Source: Phytohalomonas tamaricis (GTDB lineage Bacteria; Pseudomonadota; Gammaproteobacteria; Pseudomonadales; Halomonadaceae). Taken from it: a stretch of 64,000 nucleotides of DNA. Where the stretch lies: positions 186,001 to 250,000 of the forward strand of contig NZ_PVRV01000023.1 of the NCBI RefSeq assembly GCF_003012345.1. Direction: 5' to 3'. The translations under genes were made by a program, and so were the position numbers. Below the pieces are notes generated by a model. That model saw nothing but the letters and a program-made list of their open reading frames with translations. It was not told where the DNA came from and searched no databases. Below are positions 19,307-29,394 of this stretch, piece by piece (position 1 is the stretch's first letter; every line of letters begins with the position of its first letter).

Positions 19307-21205
19307 CTAACCACGCTCGGCATTCAGACGTTCTATCAACGCCTGTACCGACAAGGTGCCGATATCTTCACCTGTTCGTGTTCTGACTGCGACACTATCA
19401 GTTTCAACTTCCTTATCGCCAACTACTAGCAGGTAAGGAATTTTTTGCAATGTATGTTCACGAATTTTAAAACCAATCTTCTCATTCCTCAAGTCCGCAT
19501 TGACACGAACCCCGGATTTCTGCAGGCGCTGCTCAAGCGCTTGCACATAATCGCGCTGAGCATCGGTAATATTGAGCAGCACAGCCTGCACAGGCGATAG
19601 CCAAAATGGCAAGGCACCCGCGTAATGCTCGATGAGAATGCCAATAAACCTCTCCATTGAGCCTACAATAGCACGATGGAGCATGACCGGTGCGCGACGT
19701 GTACCGTCTTCGGCCACATACTGCGCCCCTAGCCGCGTTGGCATCATGAAGTCCACCTGCATCGTACCGACCTGCCATTCACGACCTAGGCAATCTCGCA
19801 TGTGATATTCAATCTTAGGTCCATAGAAGGCGCCTTCTCCTGGCAGCTCCTTCCAATCTACATGGCAATGGCCAAGTGCGTTACGTAGCGCAGCTTCAGC
19901 CAGATCCCAAGTCTCATCACTACCCAAACGCTTTTCAGGGCGTAGCGCAATCTTGACGGCAATATCCTCAAAGCCAAAATCGCTATAAACATCGAGTGCC
20001 TTGCGATGAAATGCCTTAACCTCCGACTCGATCTGCTCTTCGGTGCAGAACACATGCCCATCGTCCTGAGTGAAGGCACGGACACGCATTATACCATGCA
20101 ATGAGCCTGACGGCTCATTACGATGACAACCGCCAAATTCCCCGTAGCGCACGGGCAATTCACGGTAGCTGCGCAAACCGGAATTGAAGACCTGAACATG
20201 TCCAGGACAGTTCATCGGCTTGAGTGCGTATTCACGCTTTTCCGATTCCGTGAAGAACATGTTCTCGGCGTAATTATCCCAGTGTCCGGACTTCTTCCAG
20301 AGGGACACGTCCATGATCTGCGGGCAGCGAATTTCCTGATAGCCGCTGTCCTTATAGACCTTGCGCATGTACTGCTCAACAATCTGCCAGAGCGTCCAGC
20401 CACGCGGGTGCCAGAACACCATGCCCGGCGCCTCTTCCTGCATATGGAAGAAATCCAACTTGCGCGCCAGCTTGCGATGGTCGCGCTTTTCAGCCTCCTC
20501 CAAACGCTGCAGGTACGCTTTTAGCTGTTTCTTGTCAGGCCAAGCCGTACCATAGATCCGCGTCAGCATGGGGTTTTCAGCATTACCTCGCCAATAAGCC
20601 CCTGCAAGCTTCAGCAATTTAAAAGCTTTCAAATGACGCGTATTGGGCACATGCGGCCCACGACACATATCGACATATTCTTTATGATGATAGAGACGTA
20701 TGGTCTCGCCTTCAGGAATGCGAGAAACGATGTCCTGCTTGTAAGGTTCACTACGCTCTTCGAACGTATCCATCGCCTTGTCGCGATCGACATACTCACG
20801 AACGACATCATAATTTTCATCGATCAGTTTACCCATACGCGCCTCAATCTTCTCAAGATCTTCAGGCGTTACAGGTCGGCCAAAGTCGATATCGTAATAA
20901 AACCCGTCGTCAATTACCGGCCCAATTGCCATTTTGGCGTCAGGATATAGTTGCTTAACGGCGTGACCGACTAAGTGAGCGCAGGAGTGACGTACAATTT
21001 CAAGCCCATCTTCGTCCTTGATGGTAACTATAGCGACATTCGCATCATGATCAATGACGTCGCTGGCATCCACAAGCTCACCATCAATCCTACCGGCCAA
21101 GGCCGCTTTAGCAAGGCCTGGCCCGATAGACTCGGCTACCTGCATGATAGTAACGGGAGAATCAAACTGACGTTGACTGCCATCAGGCAGGGTAATGACG
21201 GGCAT
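19307..21205 (-). CDS. thrS: Threonyl-tRNA synthetase
   Basis: A 632-residue class II synthetase. In order: TGS domain ([14 protein letters not shown]), the N2 editing domain ([20 protein letters not shown] with the HxxxH zinc-type motif), the catalytic core ([40 protein letters not shown]) and the anticodon-binding domain ([15 protein letters not shown]). The ATG at 21205 follows AGGAAA; an upstream in-frame start adds only five residues. It is the first gene of thrS-infC-rpmI-rplT, with a 33-bp gap to infC. In E. coli ThrRS represses its own mRNA by binding a tRNA-like operator; I did not identify one here. Confidence 0.98.
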   Translation of the reverse strand: MPVITLPDGSQRQFDSPVTIMQVAESIGPGLAKAALAGRIDGELVDASDVIDHDANVAIVTIKDEDGLEIVRHSCAHLVGHAVKQLYPDAKMAIGPVIDDGFYYDIDFGRPVTPEDLEKIEARMGKLIDENYDVVREYVDRDKAMDTFEERSEPYKQDIVSRIPEGETIRLYHHKEYVDMCRGPHVPNTRHLKAFKLLKLAGAYWRGNAENPMLTRIYGTAWPDKKQLKAYLQRLEEAEKRDHRKLARKLDFFHMQEEAPGMVFWHPRGWTLWQIVEQYMRKVYKDSGYQEIRCPQIMDVSLWKKSGHWDNYAENMFFTESEKREYALKPMNCPGHVQVFNSGLRSYRELPVRYGEFGGCHRNEPSGSLHGIMRVRAFTQDDGHVFCTEEQIESEVKAFHRKALDVYSDFGFEDIAVKIALRPEKRLGSDETWDLAEAALRNALGHCHVDWKELPGEGAFYGPKIEYHMRDCLGREWQVGTMQVDFMMPTRLGAQYVAEDGTRRAPVMLHRAIVGSMERFIGILIEHYAGALPFWLSPVQAVLLNITDAQRDYVQALEQRLQKSGVRVNADLRNEKIGFKIREHTLQKIPYLLVVGDKEVETDSVAVRTRTGEDIGTLSVQALIERLNAERG

Positions 21206-21413
21206 GGTATTTCCTTTCATTCAGTGGTGACCACCTACCAAGGGTCACTTGATGAATATAATGACGAAGAAACCAGATATAAACATGAATAACTGTTCCT
21301 ACTTGAACAGCTGCCTTCATGAGGCTCGCTTGCATAGGGTCAAGTAAACTATCAGCGGTTATGACAGTCGTCCAGTCTTGCCTAGAACAAGAATAAAAAA
21401 AGAATATTAGTAA

Positions 21414-21444
21414 TAAAAAAGAGGCCTCTTGAAGAGGCCTCTTC
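21414..21444 (-). terminator. Intrinsic terminator after the OmpA-like lipoprotein
   Basis: A stem of AGAGGCCTC against GAGGCCTCTT around a two-base centre, followed on the minus strand by a run of T. It starts 17 bp past the stop codon. Confidence 0.88.
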
Positions 21445-21460
21445 TACAGCGAACCTACGT

Positions 21461-22378
21461 TTATTGAACGTTGGTACGACGGTCCATAACCTGACCAGCG
21501 TCGCCAAGCGGTACAACTTCAGTACGACGGTTCTGAGCACGGCCTTCAGCAGTATCGTTAGATGCTACCGGACGGCTTTCGCCGAAGCCTTTAGTTTCGA
21601 TGCGACTTGCATCGACACCATGAGAGGCCAAGTAGTTCTTCACGGCATCTGCACGACGCTGAGACAACTGCTGGTTGTACTGCTCGCTACCTACAGAGTC
21701 AGTATGGCCTTCCAGGCGAACCCTAACATTCTCGTTGGCAGCCAACTTATCAGCTACGCCATTAAGAATCTGTTCTGCATTTCCAGTTAACTCAGCAGAA
21801 TCAAACTTGAAGTTAACGTCACGCAGAACGAGGTTTGCTGGGCAACCGAGCGCGTTGACCTTAGTACCGGCCGGGGTATTCGGGCACTGGTCCTTGAAGT
21901 CCGGCACGCCATCTGCATCGGAATCAAGCGGGCAACCCTTGGAGTCAACCTCGACACCAGCCGGAGTTCCCGGACACTGGTCAAGATAGTCAGCTACGCC
22001 GTCACCATCCGTATCAAGCGGGCAACCACTGGCATCAACCGCTACACCTGCAGGCGTACCCGGGCACTGATCGCGATCATCCGGAACTCCATCATTATCG
22101 GAATCAGAAGCAGCAGATTCCCCACCAGAGCACAACAGCGCGCCAGCAGTAGCACCAGCGACACCGCCGATTGCACCACCGGTTTCTTCATCATCATCAC
22201 CGCTGACACCGTAACCGATGCCGCCACCGATCAGACCACCAGCAAGCCCGCAAACGAATGGGGACGAATACCAAGGTTGATCGGATGAAGATGAAGATTG
22301 GGTACCTGAGCTGGCACAACCAGACAGACCCAGTACTAAAGCAGATCCCAGCAATAAGCCAGACGCAGATTTATTCAT
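21461..22378 (-). CDS. OmpA-family lipoprotein with TSP3 repeats
   Basis: A 305-residue outer-membrane protein. The signal peptide ends in a lipobox (LGLSGC, Cys about 21). A glycine-zipper segment follows (GGLIGGGIGYGV ... GGAIGGVAGATAGALL, residues about 45-82). Three acidic thrombospondin type-3-like repeats (DNDGVPDDRDQCPGTPAGV and variants) likely bind calcium. The C-terminal OmpA/MotB domain has FKFDSAELT and LEGHTDSVGSEQYNQQLSQRRADAV, which bind peptidoglycan. The layout resembles OprF-type or Pal-like anchors without the N-terminal beta barrel. AAGGAG precedes the ATG; a terminator follows. It is monocistronic and probably abundant. Confidence 0.93.
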   Translation of the reverse strand: MNKSASGLLLGSALVLGLSGCASSGTQSSSSSDQPWYSSPFVCGLAGGLIGGGIGYGVSGDDDEETGGAIGGVAGATAGALLCSGGESAASDSDNDGVPDDRDQCPGTPAGVAVDASGCPLDTDGDGVADYLDQCPGTPAGVEVDSKGCPLDSDADGVPDFKDQCPNTPAGTKVNALGCPANLVLRDVNFKFDSAELTGNAEQILNGVADKLAANENVRVRLEGHTDSVGSEQYNQQLSQRRADAVKNYLASHGVDASRIETKGFGESRPVASNDTAEGRAQNRRTEVVPLGDAGQVMDRRTNVQ

Positions 22379-22882
22379 GCAAGACTCCTTCTTTATACAG
22401 CGCCAAGGTAACGATAGTTACTAAGCGGCTCCGAGTATAGGCGCGTAATAGACCAAGCGAAAGATTTCCTTCAGTTCTTCTGGAACTAAAGCACATCTAT
22501 ACTGTCCTGACCAATCAAACACCATATCTCATCAAGGCATTTCCGTGCCATTGACGATGTACTTTCTTTTTCCATACCCAACGGGCAAATATACAATACT
22601 CGAACACTGTTTCCGACTCAAATAGTTAACGCAACCTTGTGCGCTAAAACCAAATGATAGAATGCAGCCTCTCTAAAGACATTCGCCGTTTTATCGAAAG
22701 CATCGAAAAAATCATAGCTGCCTTATGATCATACCACACCATTTTATATGCAACTAATTGTGAAACTAGCACACAGATTTATGGTTTGCTTCATTATGAA
22801 AAGGATCGATTACTTAAATAATTACACTAATTCCATCACTCAATCGAGTTATCTTATTTTGTTACACTGAAATCCAAAATAG
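22379..22882. other. AT-rich intergenic region upstream of the OmpA-like gene
   Basis: About 500 bp with no gene I can support. It must hold the promoter of the minus-strand lipoprotein; a TATACT hexamer about 60 bp before its start codon is the best -10 candidate but its -35 is weak. The remainder is low-complexity AT-rich sequence. Confidence 0.4.
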
Positions 22883-23350
22883 CTAACGCTCAGGCGTACG
22901 ATTAGTTCTTATTAGTTGCATCACATTCCGAGCCCCATCCCGTATCTTTTCGCGATTGAGAGCCATTAACTGCATCCGTTCACGGTCTTCCTGCATACGT
23001 TCTCTTGGTGTTAGTTCATTTCTTGCCTGATGAGTATGAAGATGAGCGGCTTGGTTAGAAACATGTTGAAAAATTTGCAGCTCATCACGTCTTAACAAAG
23101 TAGGGTCCATAATATCGAGCATCACACGGCACCGCAGACAACCCTCAACCAAATCCACTTGATCAGCCAGCATGGCTCTCGCAATAACATCAAGATTCTC
23201 TGCACAATTATCGTGTGCCCGACGAACCTCATTGCGTCGGAATGCTTCTCTACGCTTAATTTCAGCTATTAAATAACGTACATAAAGACCAAGAATAACC
23301 ACAATTATAAAACCGCTAACCAACAGTGCCCAAGCCCAAGGCATTGTCAT
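22883..23350 (-). CDS. DUF2489-like single-pass membrane protein
   Basis: A 155-residue protein with one N-terminal membrane segment (about 5-27: WALLVSGFIIVVILGLYVRY) and a charged, mostly helical cytoplasmic domain. NLDVIARAMLADQVDLVEGCLRCRVMLD resembles the DUF2489 family; CLRC holds two cysteines. No catalytic motif is visible and the function is unknown. AAGGAG lies 6 bases before the ATG at 23350. Its C-terminus is rich in Arg and Met (RERMQEDRERMQLMALNREK), probably a coiled coil. It precedes the capsule locus but no link is apparent. Confidence 0.7.
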   Translation of the reverse strand: MTMPWAWALLVSGFIIVVILGLYVRYLIAEIKRREAFRRNEVRRAHDNCAENLDVIARAMLADQVDLVEGCLRCRVMLDIMDPTLLRRDELQIFQHVSNQAAHLHTHQARNELTPRERMQEDRERMQLMALNREKIRDGARNVMQLIRTNRTPER

Positions 23351-23486
23351 ACATATCTCCTTAGGTAAATCTCACATCGCTGAAACAAACACGTAAAATA
23401 TATAATGGGAAATATTGATAAAAACTTTTGACGACTCATTCTGATACTATTTAGTGAAGCTATCAGAACAAATTCATTCCAGACTT

Positions 23487-24626
23487 TTAAAGGTTAGCTA
23501 ATTGCCTGAAAGATTTTTTTAACTTTTCATACTGTTTGAGGTGTGAGTAGCTTGTTGCCACGTCAGCAAGGCGCGCGCCTAGGATATCGCGATTTTCAGA
23601 ACGTAATAGTGCCTCAATACGTGAAGCCCACTCTTCAGGAGATTCATCTGCCACTATTAGCTCGGCAAACTCATCGCGAATCAACTCCGATGCCCCCACC
23701 CAGGCTGACAAGACGACAGGTGTTGCACAGGCCATAGCCTCTAATGCAACGCGCCCAAACTCCTCAATATGAGCTGGTAATGCAAAAATATCCAACGCAC
23801 CATACAGCCGTTCGACATCAGCAACTGTCGATCGCCAAATGAAACTCTTCTCTAATCCCAACTCTTTAGCGCGCTGCTGATAAGGCGCAGCATCGTCCTT
23901 CCCAACCACTAGGAACCGACAGCTTCCGGGTAGCTTTTGTTCGATCAAGGCGGCTGTCTCGATAAATGCAGCCACATTGCGTTTCTTGAAATTGCCGGAG
24001 GTAACCAAACCTACCAAGTGTTGGCCTTCACCAACACCAAGCGAACCACGCATGGTGGCCCGATCAATTCTCGCTCTGCTCGGATTAAATTGCTCAGGAT
24101 CGTAACCTGGATAGCTGACTTCTATTCGTTCTTGAGGAATACCATAGCGCGCCTTGAAATCATCAGCCATCATTTGTGAATTAACCGCTACTCGCTTGAA
24201 ATGCCCTCTTTTCAATACATAGTCATGAATAGCGGCGACTTCATGATGTTTAGGCAACGCTTGACCATGGATACGCTGACTCGCCAAATGCACACAGTTA
24301 TGCATATACACCACATCATTACTCTCAACATCACCATGACTGACGAGAAGATCCGGCTGATGACGGCGACACCAGGCATGAACACGACGATTGAACCAGA
24401 AACGACGAAATGCGCCTTTAAAAGGCCAGCGCGGTAAGCGTACCAGTTGAGCACCATAGCGCTCAGCCAAGGCCGGCCGGCCACGCTCAGCCAGAATAAC
24501 CACACGATAGCCAAGCGCCTGGAGAGCTGCTGCCTGTTCAAAGGCATTACGACTCGCCCCGGTACTTTTCTCGACCTGACGGATGGCAACGGCAGCCAGG
24601 GGCTGCCGTTGTGTTGATGCGCTCAC
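23487..24626 (-). CDS. GT4-family glycosyltransferase of the capsule locus
   Basis: A 379-residue GT-B glycosyltransferase. The nucleotide-sugar binding half contains VGLVTSGNFKKRNVAAFIE, FLVVGKDDAAPYQQRAKELG and the E-x7-E block EEFGRVALEAMACATPVVLS. The GTG start at 24626 lies directly after the ugd stop codon (TAA GTG), so it is translated by re-initiation after ugd. Base composition is host-like, unlike the flippase upstream. Being next to ugd suggests that it may use UDP-glucuronic acid or extend a repeat unit containing it; the sugar specificity is not readable. Alternatively it could act on LPS core, since some core transferases share this architecture. Confidence 0.88.
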   Translation of the reverse strand: MSASTQRQPLAAVAIRQVEKSTGASRNAFEQAAALQALGYRVVILAERGRPALAERYGAQLVRLPRWPFKGAFRRFWFNRRVHAWCRRHQPDLLVSHGDVESNDVVYMHNCVHLASQRIHGQALPKHHEVAAIHDYVLKRGHFKRVAVNSQMMADDFKARYGIPQERIEVSYPGYDPEQFNPSRARIDRATMRGSLGVGEGQHLVGLVTSGNFKKRNVAAFIETAALIEQKLPGSCRFLVVGKDDAAPYQQRAKELGLEKSFIWRSTVADVERLYGALDIFALPAHIEEFGRVALEAMACATPVVLSAWVGASELIRDEFAELIVADESPEEWASRIEALLRSENRDILGARLADVATSYSHLKQYEKLKKSFRQLANL

Positions 24627-25982
24627 TTATCCGTGACTCTTCTCAACTTTCATCAGCGACTCGCCCCGCCCGATCGCGTAATACAGCATGCCGGCGTCTT
24701 TCGCCGCCGCCGGATCGTACAGGTTACGTCCATCCACTACTACCGGGGTGGCGAGCTGCGCCTTGAGCCAGGTGAAATCCAGCGTGCGGAACTCCTTCCA
24801 CTCCGTCGCGATCACCAGGGCATCGGCACCCTTCACGGCCTGAACGCGATCGGCCACAAGAATCAGATCATCGCGTTCACCATAGATACGGCGGCATTCC
24901 TTCATCGCTTCCGGGTCGTAGGCCTGCACCTTGGCCCCGGCCGCCCAGAGCGCTTCCATCAGCGTCCGGCTCGGCGCCTCACGCATGTCATCGGTGTTGG
25001 GCTTGAAGGCCAGGCCCCACAGGGCGATGGTCTTGCCGTTAAGATCGCCATCGAAGGCGCGGTTGAGCTTATCGAACAGGGTCGTCTTCTGGCGCAGGTT
25101 AACGCTTTCGACCGCATTGAGCAGTTCAGCTTCATAGCCAATCTGGGAGGCGGTCCGGGCCAGCGCCTGAACGTCCTTGGGGAAACAGGAGCCCCCGTAT
25201 CCGCAGCCGGGATAGATAAACTGATAGCCAATCCGCGGATCGGAGCCAATACCGCGGCGTACGGCTTCAATATCCGCGCCCAACCGCTCGGCCAGATTGG
25301 AAATTTCATTCATGAAGCTGATCTTGGTGGCCAGCATGGCATTGGCGGCGTACTTGGTCAGCTCTGCGGCCCGCACGTCCATGAACATCAATTTGTCATG
25401 GTTGCGATTATAAGGACCGTAGCATTCACGCATCAGTTCCTTGACCCGCTCCGCCTCGGTGCCGACGACAATACGCGCGCCGCGCGTAAAATCTTCCAGC
25501 GCCGCGCCTTCCTTGAGGAATTCAGGATTGGAGCAGACATCAAAAGGCACATCGACACCGCGATCCTTGAGCGTGGCGGCCACGGCCTGACTGACACGGT
25601 CGGCGGTGCCTACCGGCACGGTAGACTTGTCGATGATCACGCGGTAATCGGACATGTACTGGCCAATGGTGCGGGCCACCGCCAGGACATACTGAAGGTC
25701 GGCGCTGCCATCCTCATCGGGCGGCGTCCCCACCGCAATGAACTGCAGTGTCCCGAACTCGACCGCTGTCTGTGCATCGGTCGTGAAACGTAGCCGACCG
25801 GCCTCAACGTTGCGCTTCACCATGCCTTCAAGGCCGGGCTCGAAGATAGGGATCTCGCCAGCTTCCAGGCGAGCGATCTTGTCGGCGTCCACGTCCATGC
25901 AGATGACATCGTGGCCGACGTCGGCCAGACAGGTACCGGTAACCAGGCCTACATACCCTGTGCCGAATACGGTGATGTTCAT
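24627..25982 (-). CDS. ugd: UDP-glucose 6-dehydrogenase
   Basis: A 451-residue NAD-dependent enzyme that oxidises UDP-glucose twice to UDP-glucuronic acid. The Rossmann start is [24 protein letters not shown]; the catalytic cysteine lies in [16 protein letters not shown] (Cys about 261); [19 protein letters not shown] begins the C-terminal UDP-binding domain. Length is typical. The gene is markedly more GC-rich than the flippase 8 bp upstream, so it is probably a resident gene joined to acquired ones. Together with the downstream glycosyltransferase it implies glucuronic acid in the polymer. Confidence 0.97.
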   Translation of the reverse strand: MNITVFGTGYVGLVTGTCLADVGHDVICMDVDADKIARLEAGEIPIFEPGLEGMVKRNVEAGRLRFTTDAQTAVEFGTLQFIAVGTPPDEDGSADLQYVLAVARTIGQYMSDYRVIIDKSTVPVGTADRVSQAVAATLKDRGVDVPFDVCSNPEFLKEGAALEDFTRGARIVVGTEAERVKELMRECYGPYNRNHDKLMFMDVRAAELTKYAANAMLATKISFMNEISNLAERLGADIEAVRRGIGSDPRIGYQFIYPGCGYGGSCFPKDVQALARTASQIGYEAELLNAVESVNLRQKTTLFDKLNRAFDGDLNGKTIALWGLAFKPNTDDMREAPSRTLMEALWAAGAKVQAYDPEAMKECRRIYGERDDLILVADRVQAVKGADALVIATEWKEFRTLDFTWLKAQLATPVVVDGRNLYDPAAAKDAGMLYYAIGRGESLMKVEKSHG

Positions 25983-25990
25983 TTCTTTCC

Positions 25991-27484
25991 TTAAAGCTTA
26001 GCTTTCAATTTAGAAAAAATCTTATTTGAGAAGGTAGTAACAAGTTCATTCTTAATAAGAATGCCTAGTAATAAAGTAGCTAAGAGTTGTACCCCCACAC
26101 CTAAAAACAGAGTCGATATATGTTTTACATAACCGTCAGAAAATTGTGAAAAAACCATATCTATAAACAAGTTTTTAAACAAAAACATAACCAACAAAAC
26201 TATAATAAAAAGAACTATAATACCAATAAATCCTTTAAACACCACCATCGGATGAAAGGCACTGCTTTTTTTATTAAACAGCCAGAAACATTGAATAAAG
26301 CTTAAAATACTACTTGATGAAAGAAGAAAAGCGATCCAATTCAAGTCATGCAAATAAACACCCACACTAATAGCACTCACATTAACTATTGAAGCAAAAA
26401 GCCCGCAATAAAATAATGATCTAGCCATTCCCATTGCCTGCCAAACTGCACCCGTCGTCGATAGTATTATTTGAAAAATAATAAACCCTGACAACAGCCT
26501 CAAAATCTCTGCAGACAATTCCCATCCAGGCCCATAAATAATATAAATTATATCTTCGGAAAAAAATATTATCGTCAAGAAAATAAAGATTCCAGCGAAC
26601 AAGAGGTATTTCAAGACCGTATTGTAACTTACAACAATATCTTCAAGCTTATTATTACTATACACCGGCTGTAATGCTCCGGAGGCAACACCAGATAAAT
26701 TTTGCACCGGCAAAAGCATTAAACGATATGCCATATCGTAGAAACCTACCGCAGTTTCTCCCATGAATTTTGATATGAGAAATTTATCTGAGTTTCTAGA
26801 AAAATAATACATACAATTAAATAAGAATTGGTAAGAAGAGAAACCAAACACCTTCTTTACGCCATGAAACGACACAGATCCAAGCAAAAATTTCCTGCCA
26901 AAAAAAGCAAACACTATAAAAAATCTAACGCCGCTAAATAATATAGCTTTCCAAACTAGTGAATAAACACCATATCCAATATAAGCAAGGATACAAGCTA
27001 GCACACCTGATATAACAGCTACTGAAAATGTAACAATAGCAATTAGCCTGAACTTTTTATCTCGTCTTAAAAGAGTCTCAGGTACGATAGATGCACAAGA
27101 AAAAAATACCATTATCCCTAACAATGGCATTATGTTTATATATATCTCATTGTTAAAGAAATCTGCTACTTGGTTAGCCGAAAATGCTAAAATAGCGTAT
27201 AAAACAGCGCCAATAATCACACATATTAAAAATATACCTCGTATTTCTTGTAAGCTCAGCTCTTTATGATAAATAATAGCCGGGCCAAAACCCATTTCAC
27301 CTATAAGATTAAAAAAGAAAATAACAACCATTACAGTTGCTATTACACCAAAAGCGGCCGGAGAAATAAAGCGGGCCAAAAACATCATCACCAAAAACTG
27401 AACAATTAAATTAGAGTAGCGCTCAATAAATCCGAAAAAAAAACCAGACTTTAAATCTTTATTAAAATCACTTTGACTACTCAT
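25991..27484 (-). CDS. Polysaccharide flippase, Wzx/MOP family
   Basis: A 497-residue, very hydrophobic protein with about 14 membrane segments, of the lipopolysaccharide-biosynthesis flippase type (WzxC-like). The N-terminal block [38 protein letters not shown] and [20 protein letters not shown] are characteristic. It would move undecaprenyl-linked repeat units to the periplasm. The gene is strongly AT-rich with many ATA and AAA codons, unlike its neighbour ugd, which points to recent transfer. No separate polymerase gene is found nearby. Confidence 0.9.
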   Translation of the reverse strand: MSSQSDFNKDLKSGFFFGFIERYSNLIVQFLVMMFLARFISPAAFGVIATVMVVIFFFNLIGEMGFGPAIIYHKELSLQEIRGIFLICVIIGAVLYAILAFSANQVADFFNNEIYINIMPLLGIMVFFSCASIVPETLLRRDKKFRLIAIVTFSVAVISGVLACILAYIGYGVYSLVWKAILFSGVRFFIVFAFFGRKFLLGSVSFHGVKKVFGFSSYQFLFNCMYYFSRNSDKFLISKFMGETAVGFYDMAYRLMLLPVQNLSGVASGALQPVYSNNKLEDIVVSYNTVLKYLLFAGIFIFLTIIFFSEDIIYIIYGPGWELSAEILRLLSGFIIFQIILSTTGAVWQAMGMARSLFYCGLFASIVNVSAISVGVYLHDLNWIAFLLSSSSILSFIQCFWLFNKKSSAFHPMVVFKGFIGIIVLFIIVLLVMFLFKNLFIDMVFSQFSDGYVKHISTLFLGVGVQLLATLLLGILIKNELVTTFSNKIFSKLKAKL

Positions 27485-27990
27485 AGTACATTTAATTCTC
27501 TTTTCTGTAGGGATCTCTAGGATATGTTTTATTTAATTTCCCACTCATGTTTGGGAAATTTTACCTGAACGCCAATATTACTGGCTACATAGCCCTGAGT
27601 AACAGTAACTAGCTCAACTTCACATAGAATAATTATTAAGCCAATATGCCACACAAACTCAAGCACGATGCTCTTAGCAATTTATCACCGACGTTAACCT
27701 TTAGCGCCCATCATATAATTTAATTGTAATTAGCAATAGATAAGCATGAATTTTATTTATTAATAACTCAATGGGAATGTTAAACACAAAAGGGAGACCC
27801 CCACTAAATTAATAATATGTTCTAACATCCACCTTCATGTGAAAATCCACGTATGATGTACCCATCATCTACTCATGAAAAACTCTATTTCCTGAGTCAT
27901 CTTTTAGCGGGGCCGAAAGTAAAATTAAAAAACAAGGTACAGTATTAACTACTGTACCTTGCCTTAAATAGCTCTCTCAGAATAAGTATT
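27485..27990. other. AT-rich gap inside the capsule locus
   Basis: About 500 bp without a supported gene, between the sugar transferase and the flippase. A terminator sits at its right-hand (upstream) end, 27925-27960. The rest shows no coding pattern. It could be the remains of a deleted gene or a promoter region for the flippase-ugd-glycosyltransferase unit. Confidence 0.45.
27925..27960 (-). terminator. Intrinsic terminator after the sugar transferase
   Basis: AAGGTACAGTA (27934-27944) pairs perfectly with TACTGTACCTT (27950-27960), five-base loop, followed on the minus strand by GTTTTTTAATTTT. It lies inside the capsule gene cluster, 30 bp after the sugar transferase stop. Confidence 0.88.
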
Positions 27991-29277
27991 CTATCGCGCG
28001 CCAAAACCTGTCAGCATGGTTTTTATCGTACGTATAACGATCAGAATATCTAACCAGAAAGAAAAGTTCTTTATGTAGTAAAAATCATACTCTAACTTTG
28101 TTGTCATACCCTCCACTTCGGCAGCATAACCCTGCTCTACTTGTGCCCAGCCAGATATGCCAGGGCGGACAACGTGCCGATAATGGAAAAAGGGCACATC
28201 TCTTTCATACCACTCCGCCAAATTAATTGATTCTGGCCTAGGCCCAATCAGACTCATATCGCCTTTTAGCACATTAAAAAGCTGTGGTAATTCGTCAATC
28301 CGATACTTGCGTATTACTTTACCAATACGCGTGATACGTGGATCTTCACCTTCAGAAGTAAAGCCAAGCCCTTCATGATGCAAATACATACTACGGAATT
28401 TATATACTTTGAAGGGGCGGCAATGGAACCCCATCCGTTGCTGGGTAAAGATGGCAGGGCCCGGATCATCACGCTTAATGAGCAATGCGGTTACAGCCAT
28501 AATAGGTAAAACAAATGGCATGACCAATATAACAGCAATAAAATCAAAAAATCTTTTAACTATTTCATAATCTTCTCTTGGAATTAAACTTCCATATCTA
28601 TTTTCATAAAGATGATCAAGATGCACCCTACCGGTGATAGATTCATAAACTTGTCGCGCGTTATAAACGGGAATACGATGTATAGTGCACTCAGCAAGAA
28701 ATTTTTGCCATTCATCGCTCAGTTCACCACGTAAATCGGCAACCACACCATCTACACGCATATCTTGAAGAGACGGCTCTGACAACCAGCGCCAATCAGC
28801 TCCGGGAATTTTGCAAAATTGATGTACCTTTCCATACGGTACAACAGCAAGCTTCTGTACCTTGTATTTGCTGCCAACTAAGTAACCTAAACAGCAGTAA
28901 AATCCAGCCACTACATAAGAAATGAAAAGAAATGTTCGTGAATATTCTAAGCCGAGGAATAGAACAACCCCAACCATAACCACATAAGCTATAGTTATAG
29001 TTGGTACGATATAAGCAAATGCTCTCGCACCAGGAAAACTAGAAAGATGACGAACGGCACTAATTGAAATAGCATACGCGATCATCGCACCTAGTAAGGA
29101 AACAGTATGCTCCTGATTTAAATCATGCCAAAAGCCCCAGCCCCAATATATAAGAGCTGGCAACATCAGAACAATTATTAGTCCGAGAAACGCTTGAAAC
29201 CACCGGTTGAAAAAGAGTTTTTCATACCAAAGGGAATGACGACGATTTTTTTCCATAGTATTAATCAATATACCCAT
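27991..29277 (-). CDS. Undecaprenyl-phosphate sugar phosphotransferase (WbaP/WcaJ type)
   Basis: A 428-residue initiating transferase that puts the first sugar phosphate on undecaprenyl phosphate. About five N-terminal membrane segments are followed by a soluble linker domain, then the membrane re-entrant FDFIAVILVMPFVLPIMAV and the catalytic domain with FTQQRMGFHCRPFKVYKFRSMY, RKYRIDELPQLFNVLKGDMSLIGPRPES and HVVRPGISGWAQV. This is the polyisoprenyl-phosphate hexose-1-phosphate transferase pattern; glucose or galactose is the usual substrate. The ATG at 29277 has GAGG seven bases upstream; a second ATG at 29256 is possible. It follows wzc and ends in a terminator. Confidence 0.94.
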   Translation of the reverse strand: MGILINTMEKNRRHSLWYEKLFFNRWFQAFLGLIIVLMLPALIYWGWGFWHDLNQEHTVSLLGAMIAYAISISAVRHLSSFPGARAFAYIVPTITIAYVVMVGVVLFLGLEYSRTFLFISYVVAGFYCCLGYLVGSKYKVQKLAVVPYGKVHQFCKIPGADWRWLSEPSLQDMRVDGVVADLRGELSDEWQKFLAECTIHRIPVYNARQVYESITGRVHLDHLYENRYGSLIPREDYEIVKRFFDFIAVILVMPFVLPIMAVTALLIKRDDPGPAIFTQQRMGFHCRPFKVYKFRSMYLHHEGLGFTSEGEDPRITRIGKVIRKYRIDELPQLFNVLKGDMSLIGPRPESINLAEWYERDVPFFHYRHVVRPGISGWAQVEQGYAAEVEGMTTKLEYDFYYIKNFSFWLDILIVIRTIKTMLTGFGAR

Positions 29278-29394
29278 AATTCATCCCTCATTGAGGTACC
29301 AAATTCCCTATCCCTGGAAGCCTATTTATGAAAAATATAATAATTATTTAAATCTTCTCGAATAAAATGGCGGCAATGACTGCCGCCATAAAGT

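Noticed and set aside
24633-25793. Long open frame on the plus strand opposite ugd (about 386 codons)
   Set aside because: It mirrors the codon bias of the well supported ugd gene, has no recognisable family and no convincing ribosome-binding site.
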